From assembly GCF_900102075.1 (NCBI RefSeq), contig NZ_FNAV01000004.1:339538-403537 (forward strand): DNA of 64,000 bases. The letters run 5' to 3'. Below the pieces are notes generated by a model. The model saw only the letters and a program-made list of their open reading frames with translations. It did not search any database and was not told the DNA's origin. This document shows positions 18,064 to 27,936 of this stretch, one piece after another; the first letter of the stretch is position 1, and the number at the start of each line of letters is the position of its first letter. The position numbers were made by a program, and so were the translations under genes. This DNA comes from Salipiger thiooxidans (lineage in GTDB: Bacteria; Pseudomonadota; Alphaproteobacteria; Rhodobacterales; Rhodobacteraceae).

Positions 18064-18649
18064 GCGCCGCCTTTGCGACACTGCGTGCAAGCCAGGTCGG
18101 GAACTGCGGTGCTGCCGTTACCAATTCGTCAAACGCCGCTGCGGGCAGTTTCTGCTTCAGCGATCTAAGAGCTGTCTCTGCCTGTTCCGGCCCGAGCCAG
18201 GCCAGAGCGCGAACAGCACTGCCTGCCGGCCTCTTCCCCAGGGCGAGTTGCCATCGGGGGGCGTGGCGCAGTTCCACGAGTTGTTTGCCCAATGAGAGCG
18301 TGCGGCTGCGACCCGAGGTCAGGTACACGGAGCGAACAGACACTTGCGTGGTCAACCCAAGCGCATTCGCTTCGGCGGCGCCGGTTGGAACAATGACTTC
18401 GCCACGTTGCGCCGCGAGGGCCTCGACGGCCTGTTCCACGGTCGGTGCGCGCGTTCCAAACCGGCTTTTGATCAGTCGCAGGTAAACCCCGCGTCCGGCA
18501 CGGATCAACTGGCCGCGCTCGGCGAGGCGCGACAAGGCCTGATCCACACCGGCACGGCTGCCGAGGTGCAGCAGCCCCTTTGCGGCAAGTGGCGCTCCTT
18601 CCGGAAGTCCCTCTGCATGGGTCAATATCTGTTCGGCAAGGCGCTGCAT
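18056..18649 (-). CDS. AbiEi-type antitoxin (DUF6088)
   Basis: A 197-residue type IV antitoxin of the AbiEi/DUF6088 family: an N-terminal winged helix (about 1-60, with LAERGQLIRAGRGVYL as the wing) and a C-terminal domain containing PTGAAEANALGLTTQ. AbiEi represses its own promoter and counters the AbiEii nucleotidyltransferase. Here the toxin gene directly downstream is reduced to an N-terminal stub, so this is probably an orphan. The upstream gap has TTTCTGACAGGAGAA-like sequence suited to a promoter and ribosome site. Confidence 0.8.
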   Translation of the reverse strand: MQRLAEQILTHAEGLPEGAPLAAKGLLHLGSRAGVDQALSRLAERGQLIRAGRGVYLRLIKSRFGTRAPTVEQAVEALAAQRGEVIVPTGAAEANALGLTTQVSVRSVYLTSGRSRTLSLGKQLVELRHAPRWQLALGKRPAGSAVRALAWLGPEQAETALRSLKQKLPAAAFDELVTAAPQFPTWLARSVAKAAHA

Positions 18650-19798
18650 GATCGTTCTCCTGTCAGAAATATACGCAGTTTTCTGACAGAAACCAATCCG
18701 TGCTGTCGGACGAGGTGAGGAGGGTGGTAGCTTTGTGCCATGGGTAGCAGGCTGGCCTTCGGCGATTTTCAGAGGGGAACACGCTTACCGAAGGCCCCGC
18801 AGTTGCAGGCATTCCTTGACGGCAGCAGCCCGCCTCTTGTCCAGGTACTCGGCCAAATCGTCGATATGGACGCCTTTGGCGCATTTCTGCGACGCTTCCA
18901 TGCGGACGAGAGGAAGGGCGATGGAACCAGCCGAGACTTTGCGGACGAACTTGTCGGTACTCAGACTGAAAAATCCCTGGCGACATCCTCAGCGGGAATG
19001 ATCGGTCGCCCGGAATACATTGCTATCAAGAGAAACGCCGTGTTCATGACCCCGGAGTGAAGCACGATGGCATAGTTGGGAGAAGGTCGCGCAGCGGGTT
19101 GGCGGGGAAGCGGATAGCATGGAGCGCAAATCGGACGGGTACGTTGGGTCGGAGAGACTCTCCGAAGCGTGTGAAAGGGGGTAGGGAGCCCATGCTTGGG
19201 TCAGTCGGGCGGGAGCCTCGACGCCAAGCAACGCTTCTGGAGAGGCCGCAAGACAAGTGCACCTTTTGCGGTGCAGACATCCCCGGATCCCGCTGGGGGG
19301 GCTGCCACACCGGTGCTGCCGGCAGGAGGAGGGTCATCCAGGCCCGCGGCAGCGCCTTGAGGGCCGAACCCTCTGCGCTTTCATAGACAGGTTGAGCAGG
19401 AACACCGTTCAGGCCAGCTGGACGACATCTTGGAGTACTTTGACGCGCCCCTCCTGAGCAAATGCAGTTTGCCAAGGGGCGGCCTTCGGGAATAGTATTC
19501 CAAGATTTCGAGCCATTTTTTTGGTTCGCAGAGTTTTTCAACACAATCGGGCGGGGAGCGGTCATTCGCCGCGGTCGCGAAGGCGCCCCTGCCGCACCGC
19601 CGAAGCGGACATTCAGGCGAGAACCAAGGCTGAAGCCCGCTCGATCGACACCAGGGGCGGGAAGCGGGCATTCTCTGCAAGCGCGAGATTTTCTTTCGCA
19701 TCCCGCAAAGCAGGCTTTACTATCGCCAGACGCATTGCACCAAATCAACTCAAACACTTACTCTGGGCTGAACCAAGCCCCAAGCTCACGAGGTCACT
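18650..19798. other. 1.1 kb without a confident gene; mosaic of repeat remnants
   Basis: A plus-strand open frame at 18740-19060 (106 codons) and several short frames on both strands are not supported by any recognisable motif. The part around 19550-19740 contains GCGGACATTC/GCGGTCGCG-type sequence that looks like a degenerate intergenic repeat, similar in style to those near 31.65 and 56.5 kb. A CTGACAG...CTGACAG inverted arrangement at 18661-18688 upstream of the AbiEi gene may be its operator. Confidence 0.35.
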
Positions 19799-22700
19799 GT
19801 GCCAGTTGACGAAACTGCAATACGCCAATGGGCCGACCGCCACGATTGTCGTAGCAACCTACCAATACTTGTTCGCCGCCTGATCACGGAAACCACGGGA
19901 TCCCTTGTTTCCATGCGCTTTCCCGGAAACGAAGCGGTCGATTTGCCTGGGCTTGACGGTCAAGTGGAATGTGAAGCCGGGACAGTCTGGGTGCCGCAAG
20001 GCCGAAGCGTATGGGAAATGGGTTGCAATGTAGACCCTCGAAGTAAAGCCGACGGTGATTATCAAAAGAGAACTAAAGAAACGCCGCAAGACCAGCGCGA
20101 GAATAGTGCATTCGTCTTCGTGACGCCGAGGAGGTGGAACGGAAAAGAAGACTGGCTTGAAGAGCAACGTGGTGAAGGCGCTTGGGCGACCGTTGAGGCA
20201 TTAGACGCCATAGACCTTGAAACTTGGCTCGAAGACGCGCCTGCCACGGCCCGTTGGTTGGGTGAAAAGCTGGGTGTCGCCTGGCCCGGGCTGAAGACAC
20301 CTCACGAATGGTGGAATAGCTGGGCGACAGCTTCGGTGCCGCCATTGTCCATCAAGCTTGTTTCTTCTAGACGACACAACGAGCAGAGCGTGTTGTTGCA
20401 GAAGTTGCGCGACCGAGAGCAAATAGTTCCGGTTCAAGCTGACGATAGAGGGGAGGCCGTTGCATTTGTCGTTGCAACAATGATCGAGGCCGATGCTCTC
20501 GATCTTCTTGATACGACAGTTGTTGCCACATCTCGCGATGCCAGAATTCCTACGAGCGCAAACCACCTTATTGTCGTTGCGGACGGCGGAGATGGGGAGG
20601 AGTTGGATTTTGGTGATCGACGAAATTTGACTATTGTCCGCGCATATCCCAAGGGCCGTTTAGATGTCCGGGAGGCACTGCTGCTTTCGCACGTCCCCTC
20701 AGATACCTTTCGCGCTGAACTCGAGAGTATGGGGCTATCGCGTGATGACGCGGATAACCTCTCCATCAAGGTCGGTCATTCTGTTCCTGTATTGCGGCGT
20801 CAGCTCTCTCGTGATCCTGAGGTTCGGCGGCCTAGTTGGGTTAGAGATCGCGCAGTGGCAAAACGTGTCCTCCCGTTCGCATTGGCAGGCTCGTGGGTTG
20901 AGCGCGAGAGCATGGATGACAGCACAATTCTCCAGCTATTGGGTGATTTTCGGGATTGTGAAGTGGAACCAGTTCGAGACGAACTGCTCGCTTTGAACGA
21001 CGCACCAATTACTCGCTATGGGCATGTGAATGTCGTCGTATCACAAATCGACGCACTTTTTGCCGTAGGGCCTTACATAGATCGAGACGATCTGGACCGT
21101 TTCTTTCAACTCTTGCCGGAGTTGCTGGGCGATAGAGACCCCGCCTTAGATCTGCCTCAAGATCAGTGGTACATGGCCAATGTGTTGGGTCACGCGAGAA
21201 GTTTTTCGGGTGCCCTTCTTTCCGGTCTCGGCGACGCGTTGGGCATTCTATCCGTTCATGGTGCAGAAATCTGCGGTGATAGGTTGGGAGTTGACCTTTC
21301 ATATCGTGCCGCGCAAATTGTTCGGTCACTGATGCAAGGTGCTGACCAAGAACGCTGGCTTTCTATTCGGGGACACCTACGAACATTGGCGGAGGCATCT
21401 CCATCTGCGTTCCTTGATTGCCTTGAAGCTGAGCTTAGAGAACCAGTACCAGCCATACGCGCCATCATGGGAACCACTGAAGGTTTCGTGAGTGGCGAGT
21501 GTTTGCGGACCAATTTGCTTTGGGCGCTTGAACTTTTGGCTTGGCACCCTGTTCACTTTTCTCGTGTCGCAGAGATTGTTTTTGGCCTTCGCCGTCTGGA
21601 GGTGGAAGACAACTGGTCAAACTCGCCGAAATCAACCGCCCGTTCTCTGTTCAGGGCTTGGCTGCCTGCCACCGCTCTCAGTGCTGCGGAAAAGATAGCT
21701 GTCTTACGGCGCTTGTCCGCGCAGTCTCGATATGCTGCGATGGACGTCTGCATCTCTCTTCTTCCAGGAGGTGGCCCAAATTTCGCTTCACGCACCGCGA
21801 GGCCGCAATGGCGAGCACTGGATGCAGAAGTGCCGTCACCGACAAATGCGGATGTCCGCACGGCGGCGATCGAAGCCAGCCGACTACTGCTCGACTTGGC
21901 TCCATTTGAAAAGTCGGAGCTGGAACAGCTGTTAGAGGTTGCGACACGTATTCATCCTGACGACCTATCTCGCTTGGTCATCGAGGTCGAGAGTTGGTCA
22001 GCGACAGCAACCGATGAGGACAAAGCTGATCTTCGGCACAACCTTCGTCGGCGCGATGTTCTTCGTGCTTATCAGGAAGGTGAAGAGGACGAACAGTTGG
22101 CAGCCGCGCTTCGGCGTATGGAAGAGGCTTTATCCCCTCAGTCCCCGACTGCTCGCCACCGTTGGCTGTTTGAAAATTCCCACGTTGAGTGGCGTGCGCT
22201 GGTGGAAGACGAAGGAAATGGGCGCTTGTCATGGCAGGAGCGAAACGCACTTGTCGAAGAGCGCCGCCGAAACGCCATCGCTGAAATCAGGGAGCTATTG
22301 GGAGATCAAGCGGTTCTTCCGTTTGCGCTTAGCGTGAAGCAACCAGAACTGGTGGCTCAAATCTTGGTTCCGCAAGACGCGGCAGTGGAAACGGCGACCC
22401 ACTGGGTCTCGGCTGCGTTGCGCACCGAGGCAAATGATCAATCCAATCCATTCCTGCGGCAACTTCTATGGAGCGCAGGTTGGATCGACCTTGCCGCAGT
22501 CGTGGCTGGCCTAGAGGCACAAGGAATCCTGAACAGTGAAGTGGAGCGCCTGAGATTCGCCGAGCACCTTCCTGGTCGTTCAATTGGCTGGCAGGTCGCA
22601 GAAAGCTTGGGCGAAGACGTGGCTTCTGCATTTTGGAATTCGGCATCAATTCATATTTGGGATGACACGCCGTCCACCGAAGTGGAGTACGCCGTTACAA

Positions 22701-23590
22701 AGCTCATTGAACATCAGCGTCCTAGATCTGCGTTTTCAGCCGTTTCTCTGTGGAGGAACAAGCTGCCAGCAAGCCGGTGGGTCGAGATCCTACAAGCAGT
22801 TGCTCACGGAGAGGAACGGGATGGGCCTTTTCCAAGTTCCTACAATCTGGATGAAGTGCTTCAAATCCTCGACGCAGACGAAGAAATCTCTGACGATCAA
22901 ATCGCCAATATAGAACTGCCCTTCGTGCCTCTTCTGAGCTCATACGGACATAGGCGTCACAAGCGTACACTGGCCTTGCACCGACAACTTGCTCGCGACC
23001 CTAAGTTCTTTATTGAGCTACTTTGTTGGCAGTATCGTCGGCGCGATGGGGCGGAAGAACTCGAGCGAGAGGAGCTATCGGCGGAGAAGCGCAAGTTTCT
23101 TGCAGAGCTGGCCTATCATTCCTTGGAGGGGTGGAAGAAAGTCCCCGGCTGCAATGACGAAGGTGCGATGTCTCCGGATGATTTCACCTCATGGGCTGAT
23201 AGCGCCTTAAGACTTGCGGCGGATGCTGACCGCAAGGAAGTCGCTGAAATCCATTTTGGAGCTCTGCTCGCACGACTGGCGCGGAGACGGTCCTGGGATG
23301 ACTGGTTGCCTGACGTCATCTTGGAGTATCTAGATCGCTCTGAATGCGCCGGACTAAGAGAGCGGTTCTGTATGGGGGTCCGAAATGCACGAGGTGTAAC
23401 AACGCGCAGCCCGTACGATGGCGGGGAGCAAGAGCGCAGACTTGCTGAGCGCTATCGAGACTTGGCTGCTAGATATGGCAATTCCCACCCTCGGTTGTCG
23501 GAAAGCCTCATGTCCATTGCAGAAGGATATGAATGGGATGCACGTCGAGAAGACGAGCGGGCGGCAGTGGGTGAGCGCTGGCATCCTTGA
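19799..23590 (+). CDS. Large 1263-residue protein, nuclease-like N terminus
   Basis: The N-terminal block (about 38-115) has the order FPG, GLDG (51-54), WVPQGRSVWEMG (64-75), KADGDYQKRT (83-92) and FVFVTPRRW. I associate this pattern with a Mrr/PD-(D/E)XK-like nuclease domain in very large proteins of defence islands; D53, E73 and K83 are candidate catalytic residues. Residues ~180-350 resemble the NTPase-like region of those proteins but have no Walker A, so ATP binding is doubtful. The remaining ~900 residues are helical, possibly superhelical repeats. GTG start with GAGG 5 bases upstream. No partner gene is adjacent. The defence role is inferred. Confidence 0.65.
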   Translation: MPVDETAIRQWADRHDCRSNLPILVRRLITETTGSLVSMRFPGNEAVDLPGLDGQVECEAGTVWVPQGRSVWEMGCNVDPRSKADGDYQKRTKETPQDQRENSAFVFVTPRRWNGKEDWLEEQRGEGAWATVEALDAIDLETWLEDAPATARWLGEKLGVAWPGLKTPHEWWNSWATASVPPLSIKLVSSRRHNEQSVLLQKLRDREQIVPVQADDRGEAVAFVVATMIEADALDLLDTTVVATSRDARIPTSANHLIVVADGGDGEELDFGDRRNLTIVRAYPKGRLDVREALLLSHVPSDTFRAELESMGLSRDDADNLSIKVGHSVPVLRRQLSRDPEVRRPSWVRDRAVAKRVLPFALAGSWVERESMDDSTILQLLGDFRDCEVEPVRDELLALNDAPITRYGHVNVVVSQIDALFAVGPYIDRDDLDRFFQLLPELLGDRDPALDLPQDQWYMANVLGHARSFSGALLSGLGDALGILSVHGAEICGDRLGVDLSYRAAQIVRSLMQGADQERWLSIRGHLRTLAEASPSAFLDCLEAELREPVPAIRAIMGTTEGFVSGECLRTNLLWALELLAWHPVHFSRVAEIVFGLRRLEVEDNWSNSPKSTARSLFRAWLPATALSAAEKIAVLRRLSAQSRYAAMDVCISLLPGGGPNFASRTARPQWRALDAEVPSPTNADVRTAAIEASRLLLDLAPFEKSELEQLLEVATRIHPDDLSRLVIEVESWSATATDEDKADLRHNLRRRDVLRAYQEGEEDEQLAAALRRMEEALSPQSPTARHRWLFENSHVEWRALVEDEGNGRLSWQERNALVEERRRNAIAEIRELLGDQAVLPFALSVKQPELVAQILVPQDAAVETATHWVSAALRTEANDQSNPFLRQLLWSAGWIDLAAVVAGLEAQGILNSEVERLRFAEHLPGRSIGWQVAESLGEDVASAFWNSASIHIWDDTPSTEVEYAVTKLIEHQRPRSAFSAVSLWRNKLPASRWVEILQAVAHGEERDGPFPSSYNLDEVLQILDADEEISDDQIANIELPFVPLLSSYGHRRHKRTLALHRQLARDPKFFIELLCWQYRRRDGAEELEREELSAEKRKFLAELAYHSLEGWKKVPGCNDEGAMSPDDFTSWADSALRLAADADRKEVAEIHFGALLARLARRRSWDDWLPDVILEYLDRSECAGLRERFCMGVRNARGVTTRSPYDGGEQERRLAERYRDLAARYGNSHPRLSESLMSIAEGYEWDARREDERAAVGERWHP

Positions 23591-23689
23591 TACGGATGCA
23601 AGCCGATGGCCGTTTTCGGGAGTAGCGCTACAGCATTTGATGCTAGAACGAAGGGACGCTTCCCGTGTTTCCAGAATAGTTCGCCGAAA

Positions 23690-24691
23690 CTAGATCTCCA
23701 CCGTCCTGGCTATTTGGCCATCGAAGAGGCATAGGCCGACCAAACGCGATCGGTTTCCAATCGAAAAGTCCGCATTCAAAATTACAAGATTGTACGCGTG
23801 CTCTGGGGCTCGTGTTGAAGGGTATCGAATAGCATCAAACCCAGACGAGCGGGCGCAGTCCGCGACAAACCTTGAAAAAACATAGGCAGCTTTCTTATAC
23901 CCCATTTCCTCCTGAGGAGTACTGAGGAGTGCTGAAAACGCGAGCGCATTCAACAGATCTGATTGGTTTTTATGGCTGTCGTATGGGGTCGCCAAATCCA
24001 AGATCTTCAAGTCACTATCGAGCGCAATTTCAGCAACAGCGCAATTTTTACCTCTTAGTTCATGAAAACAAGTTTCTTTGCTATCACCTAGGTATAGTAC
24101 CGGTTGCCCTGCGTGGTTGTACCTACCTTCGCCGACATACTTGGGGTCGGCAAAGTCAAACTGACCCACTGATATTTCTCTCAGCCCTTCCAGCCCACGC
24201 GCTCTATATAAGCTAGACGGCATCGTAGTGGCGTTGGTCGATTGTGATAGAGCCTCCAAGGTCTGGAGAACTTTCTGGGCGAACTCGTTCTTCAATAGGA
24301 GAAATGGCGTCTCGTGCGCAATAGCGTGAATGGAGGCCACGTTATCCTCAAACTCAACAGGGACATCGAATGGTAATTCGTACGGGTAGAGGGTGTATCC
24401 CAACTTTTCGCCGCACCTTGGGCAATCCAGCTCCTGAACGAGGCGCTCGAATTGTTCTTTTGTATAAAATGCACTGATCCGAGATCCGTCATAAAATGCG
24501 TCAAGTTGTATTTGGTTGCACTGAAACTCTGCGGAATCGGCAGCGTATGCCGCTGGCCATATCTTTAGGAACTTTTCGTTGCATCGGTCGCAGCATGCAA
24601 TGTCTGCCGAGAACCAAGAGTCCAGTTCTTGAAGAAACACATCTTCGAATGCAGCCTCGTCGAGCGGGTGTGTAGGTGAAGACGAACTCAC
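23690..24691 (-). CDS. RES-domain protein with zinc-ribbon cysteines
   Basis: About 333 residues from a GTG with AGGA 7 bases upstream; the frame is also open to a TTG at 24799 but without a ribosome site. Two CxxC pairs (CCDRC and CPRC) suggest a zinc ribbon in the N-terminal half. The C-terminal half is a RES domain: LYRAR, then GRYNHAGQPVLYLGDSKETC with the conserved Arg, Tyr and Glu, and FDAIRYPS. RES proteins such as the toxins of RES-Xre pairs degrade NAD+. No Xre antitoxin gene is adjacent, so it may act alone or be controlled by its own N-terminal domain. Confidence 0.75.
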   Translation of the reverse strand: MSSSSPTHPLDEAAFEDVFLQELDSWFSADIACCDRCNEKFLKIWPAAYAADSAEFQCNQIQLDAFYDGSRISAFYTKEQFERLVQELDCPRCGEKLGYTLYPYELPFDVPVEFEDNVASIHAIAHETPFLLLKNEFAQKVLQTLEALSQSTNATTMPSSLYRARGLEGLREISVGQFDFADPKYVGEGRYNHAGQPVLYLGDSKETCFHELRGKNCAVAEIALDSDLKILDLATPYDSHKNQSDLLNALAFSALLSTPQEEMGYKKAAYVFSRFVADCARSSGFDAIRYPSTRAPEHAYNLVILNADFSIGNRSRLVGLCLFDGQIARTVEI

Positions 24692-24986
24692 ACTTTTGTC
24701 CTGTAAATTTATGGCTTTACTCAGCTGACTAACTAACCATGAATGGCGAGGATTGCTAATCCCAAATCTGCCTCTTCCGCCAGTGGCTGCTTTAGGCAAG
24801 CGGCAACGCAGCGACGAAGGTCTCGATCAACTGCAGCTTTGGGCCGGGACCACGCAACCACACAGCGACCGTAGCCCGTTCTAGACGCTACGGAACCGCA
24901 GTGCAGCTTCGGGCTAAGGTTGACCGCAGTCGAGCCGAACCGTTTTGCGGGGCTTCATGAGGGCACGCGACAAAGGAGGCAATTCA

Positions 24987-26294
24987 CTATTGCAGGATCC
25001 CCATCTCGACAAGCGTCGCCCGATCCGGTGCCCCGGTTTCAGGCAATCCGACAGACGCCTGGTAGCCCGCCATTGCGTTGCGCGATCCTGGCCCCCACTG
25101 ACCATCCGGCGTCCCGGCATCGAAACCAGCCGCGTTCAAAATAGTCTGGATGGCCTTGTAGTCTTCTCGATCAAGATCGAGCAAACTGAACTGACAGGCA
25201 CCCGCCACTTCGTCAAAAACTCGCTCAGATCCATCCATCTTGAGTGAAAGATCGTACAGCTGGCCGCGGTCGCCCGTCAGACGCATGAAGACCTTTTCCT
25301 CTCCGACAAGCCTTCGGATGAAGTCCTGCGCCTTGGCACCAAAGAGCCCTGCGCCCTTGTTGCTGGTCAGTTTCGACCACCGCTCCGGCATCGCTTCGTC
25401 GCTCCCGATCCGAACCGTGACTGGCAGCGTGTTGGATTGGAAATCTCCCATTATGAAGCTATCGGCATCAAAGATCACGCGCGCCTCCCCTTCGTGGCAC
25501 AACACCTTGAGTGAAGGATGATCCGAATATCCGGTTCCGTAATCCGAGACATTGATGGCGAAGACCTGAGGGGAATCATCAAGAGCTGCACGAGAGTGCT
25601 CAATTCCCCACCAGCCGACGATCGTGAAATCACCCGCGGCGAGCTGTTTGAACACTTCCATGTCGTAGTCGATTTCCGGATGGCCCGGGTCCGCCCAATC
25701 CGGCTTGGTTTTCACGCCAAGCCCGACCTCGTCCGGCAGGGATGTCTTTTCCGTCTGCGCGATCGGCGTAGGCGCTTGCGGCGCCCCACTGGTCGGGAAG
25801 GCAATCCCATACTGGGCCCGGAACCAGGCCTGGCGCAGCTGGGCGAGGCTCAGCTTCTCCGTCTCGTATCGCGTGAGCGCAAGCGCCTGCATCAGGCCAC
25901 CAGAGTTGTCGGCCTCCGCTTTCGCAGCATCGACATTTCCTTGCTGGGTCTGGATATCCGCGAGGATGCTCCCAGCCAGCGCCGGATCGGGCTGGACCGC
26001 AGGAACCACAATTTCGATAGGGGCACCGGATTCCTCGGCTGCGAGCCGAGCCTCCAGGACTGATTTCGTTAGAAGCAATGTCTCGAGGTTAAGAGAGGCG
26101 ATTAGGGCGAGTGCGCCGCCCTGGTAGTTGCCATTTGATACCTCGACCTCAGAAATCTCCAGCTCGATGGCGGCGATGTCGGATCGGATAGCATCAAGGT
26201 CGGCTGTTGCACCCTGCCCAGTTGAAACAGAAGCTGAAAATATAAGGGAAAGAGAAAGGGTCGCTCCAGCAACCAAAGAAGTTCGGTTAGGCAT
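24987..26294 (-). CDS. Exported TagO-like/peptidoglycan-binding protein
   Basis: A 435-residue protein with a signal peptide (cleavage near residue 27), an alpha-helical coiled region (about 30-170), a middle domain resembling VasI/TagO proteins (PSLKVLCHEGEARVIF, RWSKLTSNKGAGLFG, FIRRLVGEEKVFMRLTGD), and a C-terminal PG_binding_1 domain (IQTILNAAGFDAGTPDGQWG region). Likely periplasmic and cell-wall associated. No type VI secretion genes are nearby, so a T6SS role is not supported. It is preceded by a normal-looking promoter gap. Confidence 0.65.
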   Translation of the reverse strand: MPNRTSLVAGATLSLSLIFSASVSTGQGATADLDAIRSDIAAIELEISEVEVSNGNYQGGALALIASLNLETLLLTKSVLEARLAAEESGAPIEIVVPAVQPDPALAGSILADIQTQQGNVDAAKAEADNSGGLMQALALTRYETEKLSLAQLRQAWFRAQYGIAFPTSGAPQAPTPIAQTEKTSLPDEVGLGVKTKPDWADPGHPEIDYDMEVFKQLAAGDFTIVGWWGIEHSRAALDDSPQVFAINVSDYGTGYSDHPSLKVLCHEGEARVIFDADSFIMGDFQSNTLPVTVRIGSDEAMPERWSKLTSNKGAGLFGAKAQDFIRRLVGEEKVFMRLTGDRGQLYDLSLKMDGSERVFDEVAGACQFSLLDLDREDYKAIQTILNAAGFDAGTPDGQWGPGSRNAMAGYQASVGLPETGAPDRATLVEMGILQ

Positions 26295-26676
26295 TCTACA
26301 GGCACTCCTGAAGGTTGAATGACCCCGTAATGCTAATCAGGACCTCAGCTGCAAAACATGATTATCATTGGGCTGAAAAAATGGGGGAGTGTCAACGTCC
26401 GTTCGACTGCAATAATCGACGGCTTGTCGGTCGTGGTGCTGCAACCATGCTCGTGCGTCCGCTTCGGGAATGCTGCGCCGCGGCGCATCAGCGAAGCCCA
26501 AGGGCAGCAATGGGCCGGAAGCGACGATGTCCTCGACCACGGTCGCGGTCTTGGTCTCTGCGCAGCCGAACGTCCGATTGAAACCCAGTCAGGACCGTCG
26601 TTTGCCGAGCGCAGGACGCCAGTCGGTTGGTGAGTAGGGGGGGCGTTCCGTCGATTCTCGTTCGAGGGTTTTGTTG
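26295..26676. other. 382-base gap, no supported gene
   Basis: Separates two minus-strand genes. Short open frames on the plus strand have no recognisable motif. The second half (about 26500-26630) is GC-rich and resembles the degenerate intergenic repeats seen elsewhere in the island. Nothing functional is evident beyond a presumed promoter for the gene ending leftward at 24987. Confidence 0.3.
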
Positions 26677-27732
26677 TCAGTCAGCTGAACCAATCGCGTT
26701 GCGAAACGCGGAAATCGTCAGCCCGATAATTTCGGCATGGATAGCATCGCGGGAGCTGCCGGAACCATCCGTACAGATCGGATCCTCAATGCCTTCTTCA
26801 ATCGCAATTTCGGCCGCATGGGGTTTGCACTCGGGGAACATTGACGCGTGGCTGGCAGCTTCGATTATCTGGTAGGTTGCGCCGGGTATGGCGCCCGCGA
26901 TCCCGGATGCCTGAATGGTTTCCGGGATCTCAGATGCCTTTCCCAGGTTTACGATGAAAACCGGAACCGAGACGTCAGCGAAGGATGCAGGGGCAAAGAT
27001 ATCCGCTGGCGCCGGATCGATAGCAACGGCGAAGCGGACCCGGGGATCCGTGTTGTCTCGTCCAGCGGCGCCTTTGTCCATTGCGTGCAGGTCGACTCCG
27101 CTCAGACGCACCCACTCGCAGAGGGACGCGTTCAGATCGTCCGTGTCGCAATATGTCGCGAAAAGCTCGGGATCGAGCCTGGCTCCAGCGATGGACAGCG
27201 CGGAATTGCCGCCCATTGACAGGCCCAGAACCCCTATTCGATCACGCGCGACATGCGAATTGAACGCCTGATCCTCCTCGATCATGTCAAGCGTCTTCGA
27301 GAGATCGGACGGTCTCAGCCAGAGCTTCATGGTTTCCTCGGCCGACCGGTCCCGCCCCGTATTCCCGGGATGCGTGGGCGCTGCGACGATGAAGCCCTCT
27401 TTTGCCAGCGGTGCCGCGATCCAGCCCATCGCACCGGCATGACCTGCCAGTCCCGCGCCGTGGGACAGCAGGACAAGCGGGAACTCTCCATTGCGTATCG
27501 GCGCTCCCTCCTCGACCGGCGTCCCCTTGAAAAAGATGTTCTCGCCCTAGGTTACGGCGGTGCCGCCCTCGACCGCAGGGTACCAGATCGTCACCTCCAG
27601 ATCGGTTGCCCGCTCCCCGGAGGTCACTGAGAGTGTCTGAACACCCGCGATATAGTCAGCAGCAAGCGCTCCTGCGCATGACGCAAACAAAAAAATTACG
27701 GCGAAGCCGACCGATTTCGTCACATCCTTCAT
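26677..27732 (-). pseudogene. Secreted alpha/beta hydrolase with in-frame amber stop
   Basis: One frame runs from ATG at 27732 to 26677 but is cut by a TAG at 27547-27549. The upstream piece has a signal peptide (AVIFLFASCAGALAA) and the start of the domain (LEVTIWYPA); the downstream piece continues with LVLLSHGAG (oxyanion region), nucleophile Ser in GLSMGG and a late His in EAASHASMF. The two parts together make a normal dienelactone-hydrolase/PAF-acetylhydrolase-like enzyme of about 350 residues. No frameshift is needed, so a single nucleotide change would restore it. Confidence 0.8.
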
Positions 27733-27813
27733 CGCGTACTCTCTTCTATCGGAGATTTTTCTACTCTGAAGTCGATACGATGGTCGCTCTCTCGCGCCAA
27801 GAGGGAACGTCGG

Positions 27814-27900
27814 CTTCGTCCGCGGAGCTGACCTTGGGGCCTCGGACTATGCTGCGCGGTGCCATGAAGGTCCGGTCTGGGGAAGCCGCGCTGCGGCAAT
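27814..27900. repeat. Dispersed repeat copy A
   Basis: This 87-base stretch aligns without gaps to 63070-63155 (copy B), sharing CTTCGTCCGC, then CTGA, and GACTATGCTGCGCG with scattered differences elsewhere. A shorter related copy is at 31597-31637. It lies outside coding sequence just upstream of the IS110 element. Confidence 0.6.
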
Positions 27901-27936
27901 GACGATCCTGGCCAACGACCGGTAATGGGATGTGTC

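Noticed and set aside
18740..19060. 106-codon frame in the gap after AbiEi
   Set aside because: No recognisable domain, no ribosome site, and equally long frames on the opposite strand.
24987..26294. Type VI secretion component
   Set aside because: The middle domain resembles TagO/VasI but no other T6SS genes are in the window and a peptidoglycan-binding domain is fused.
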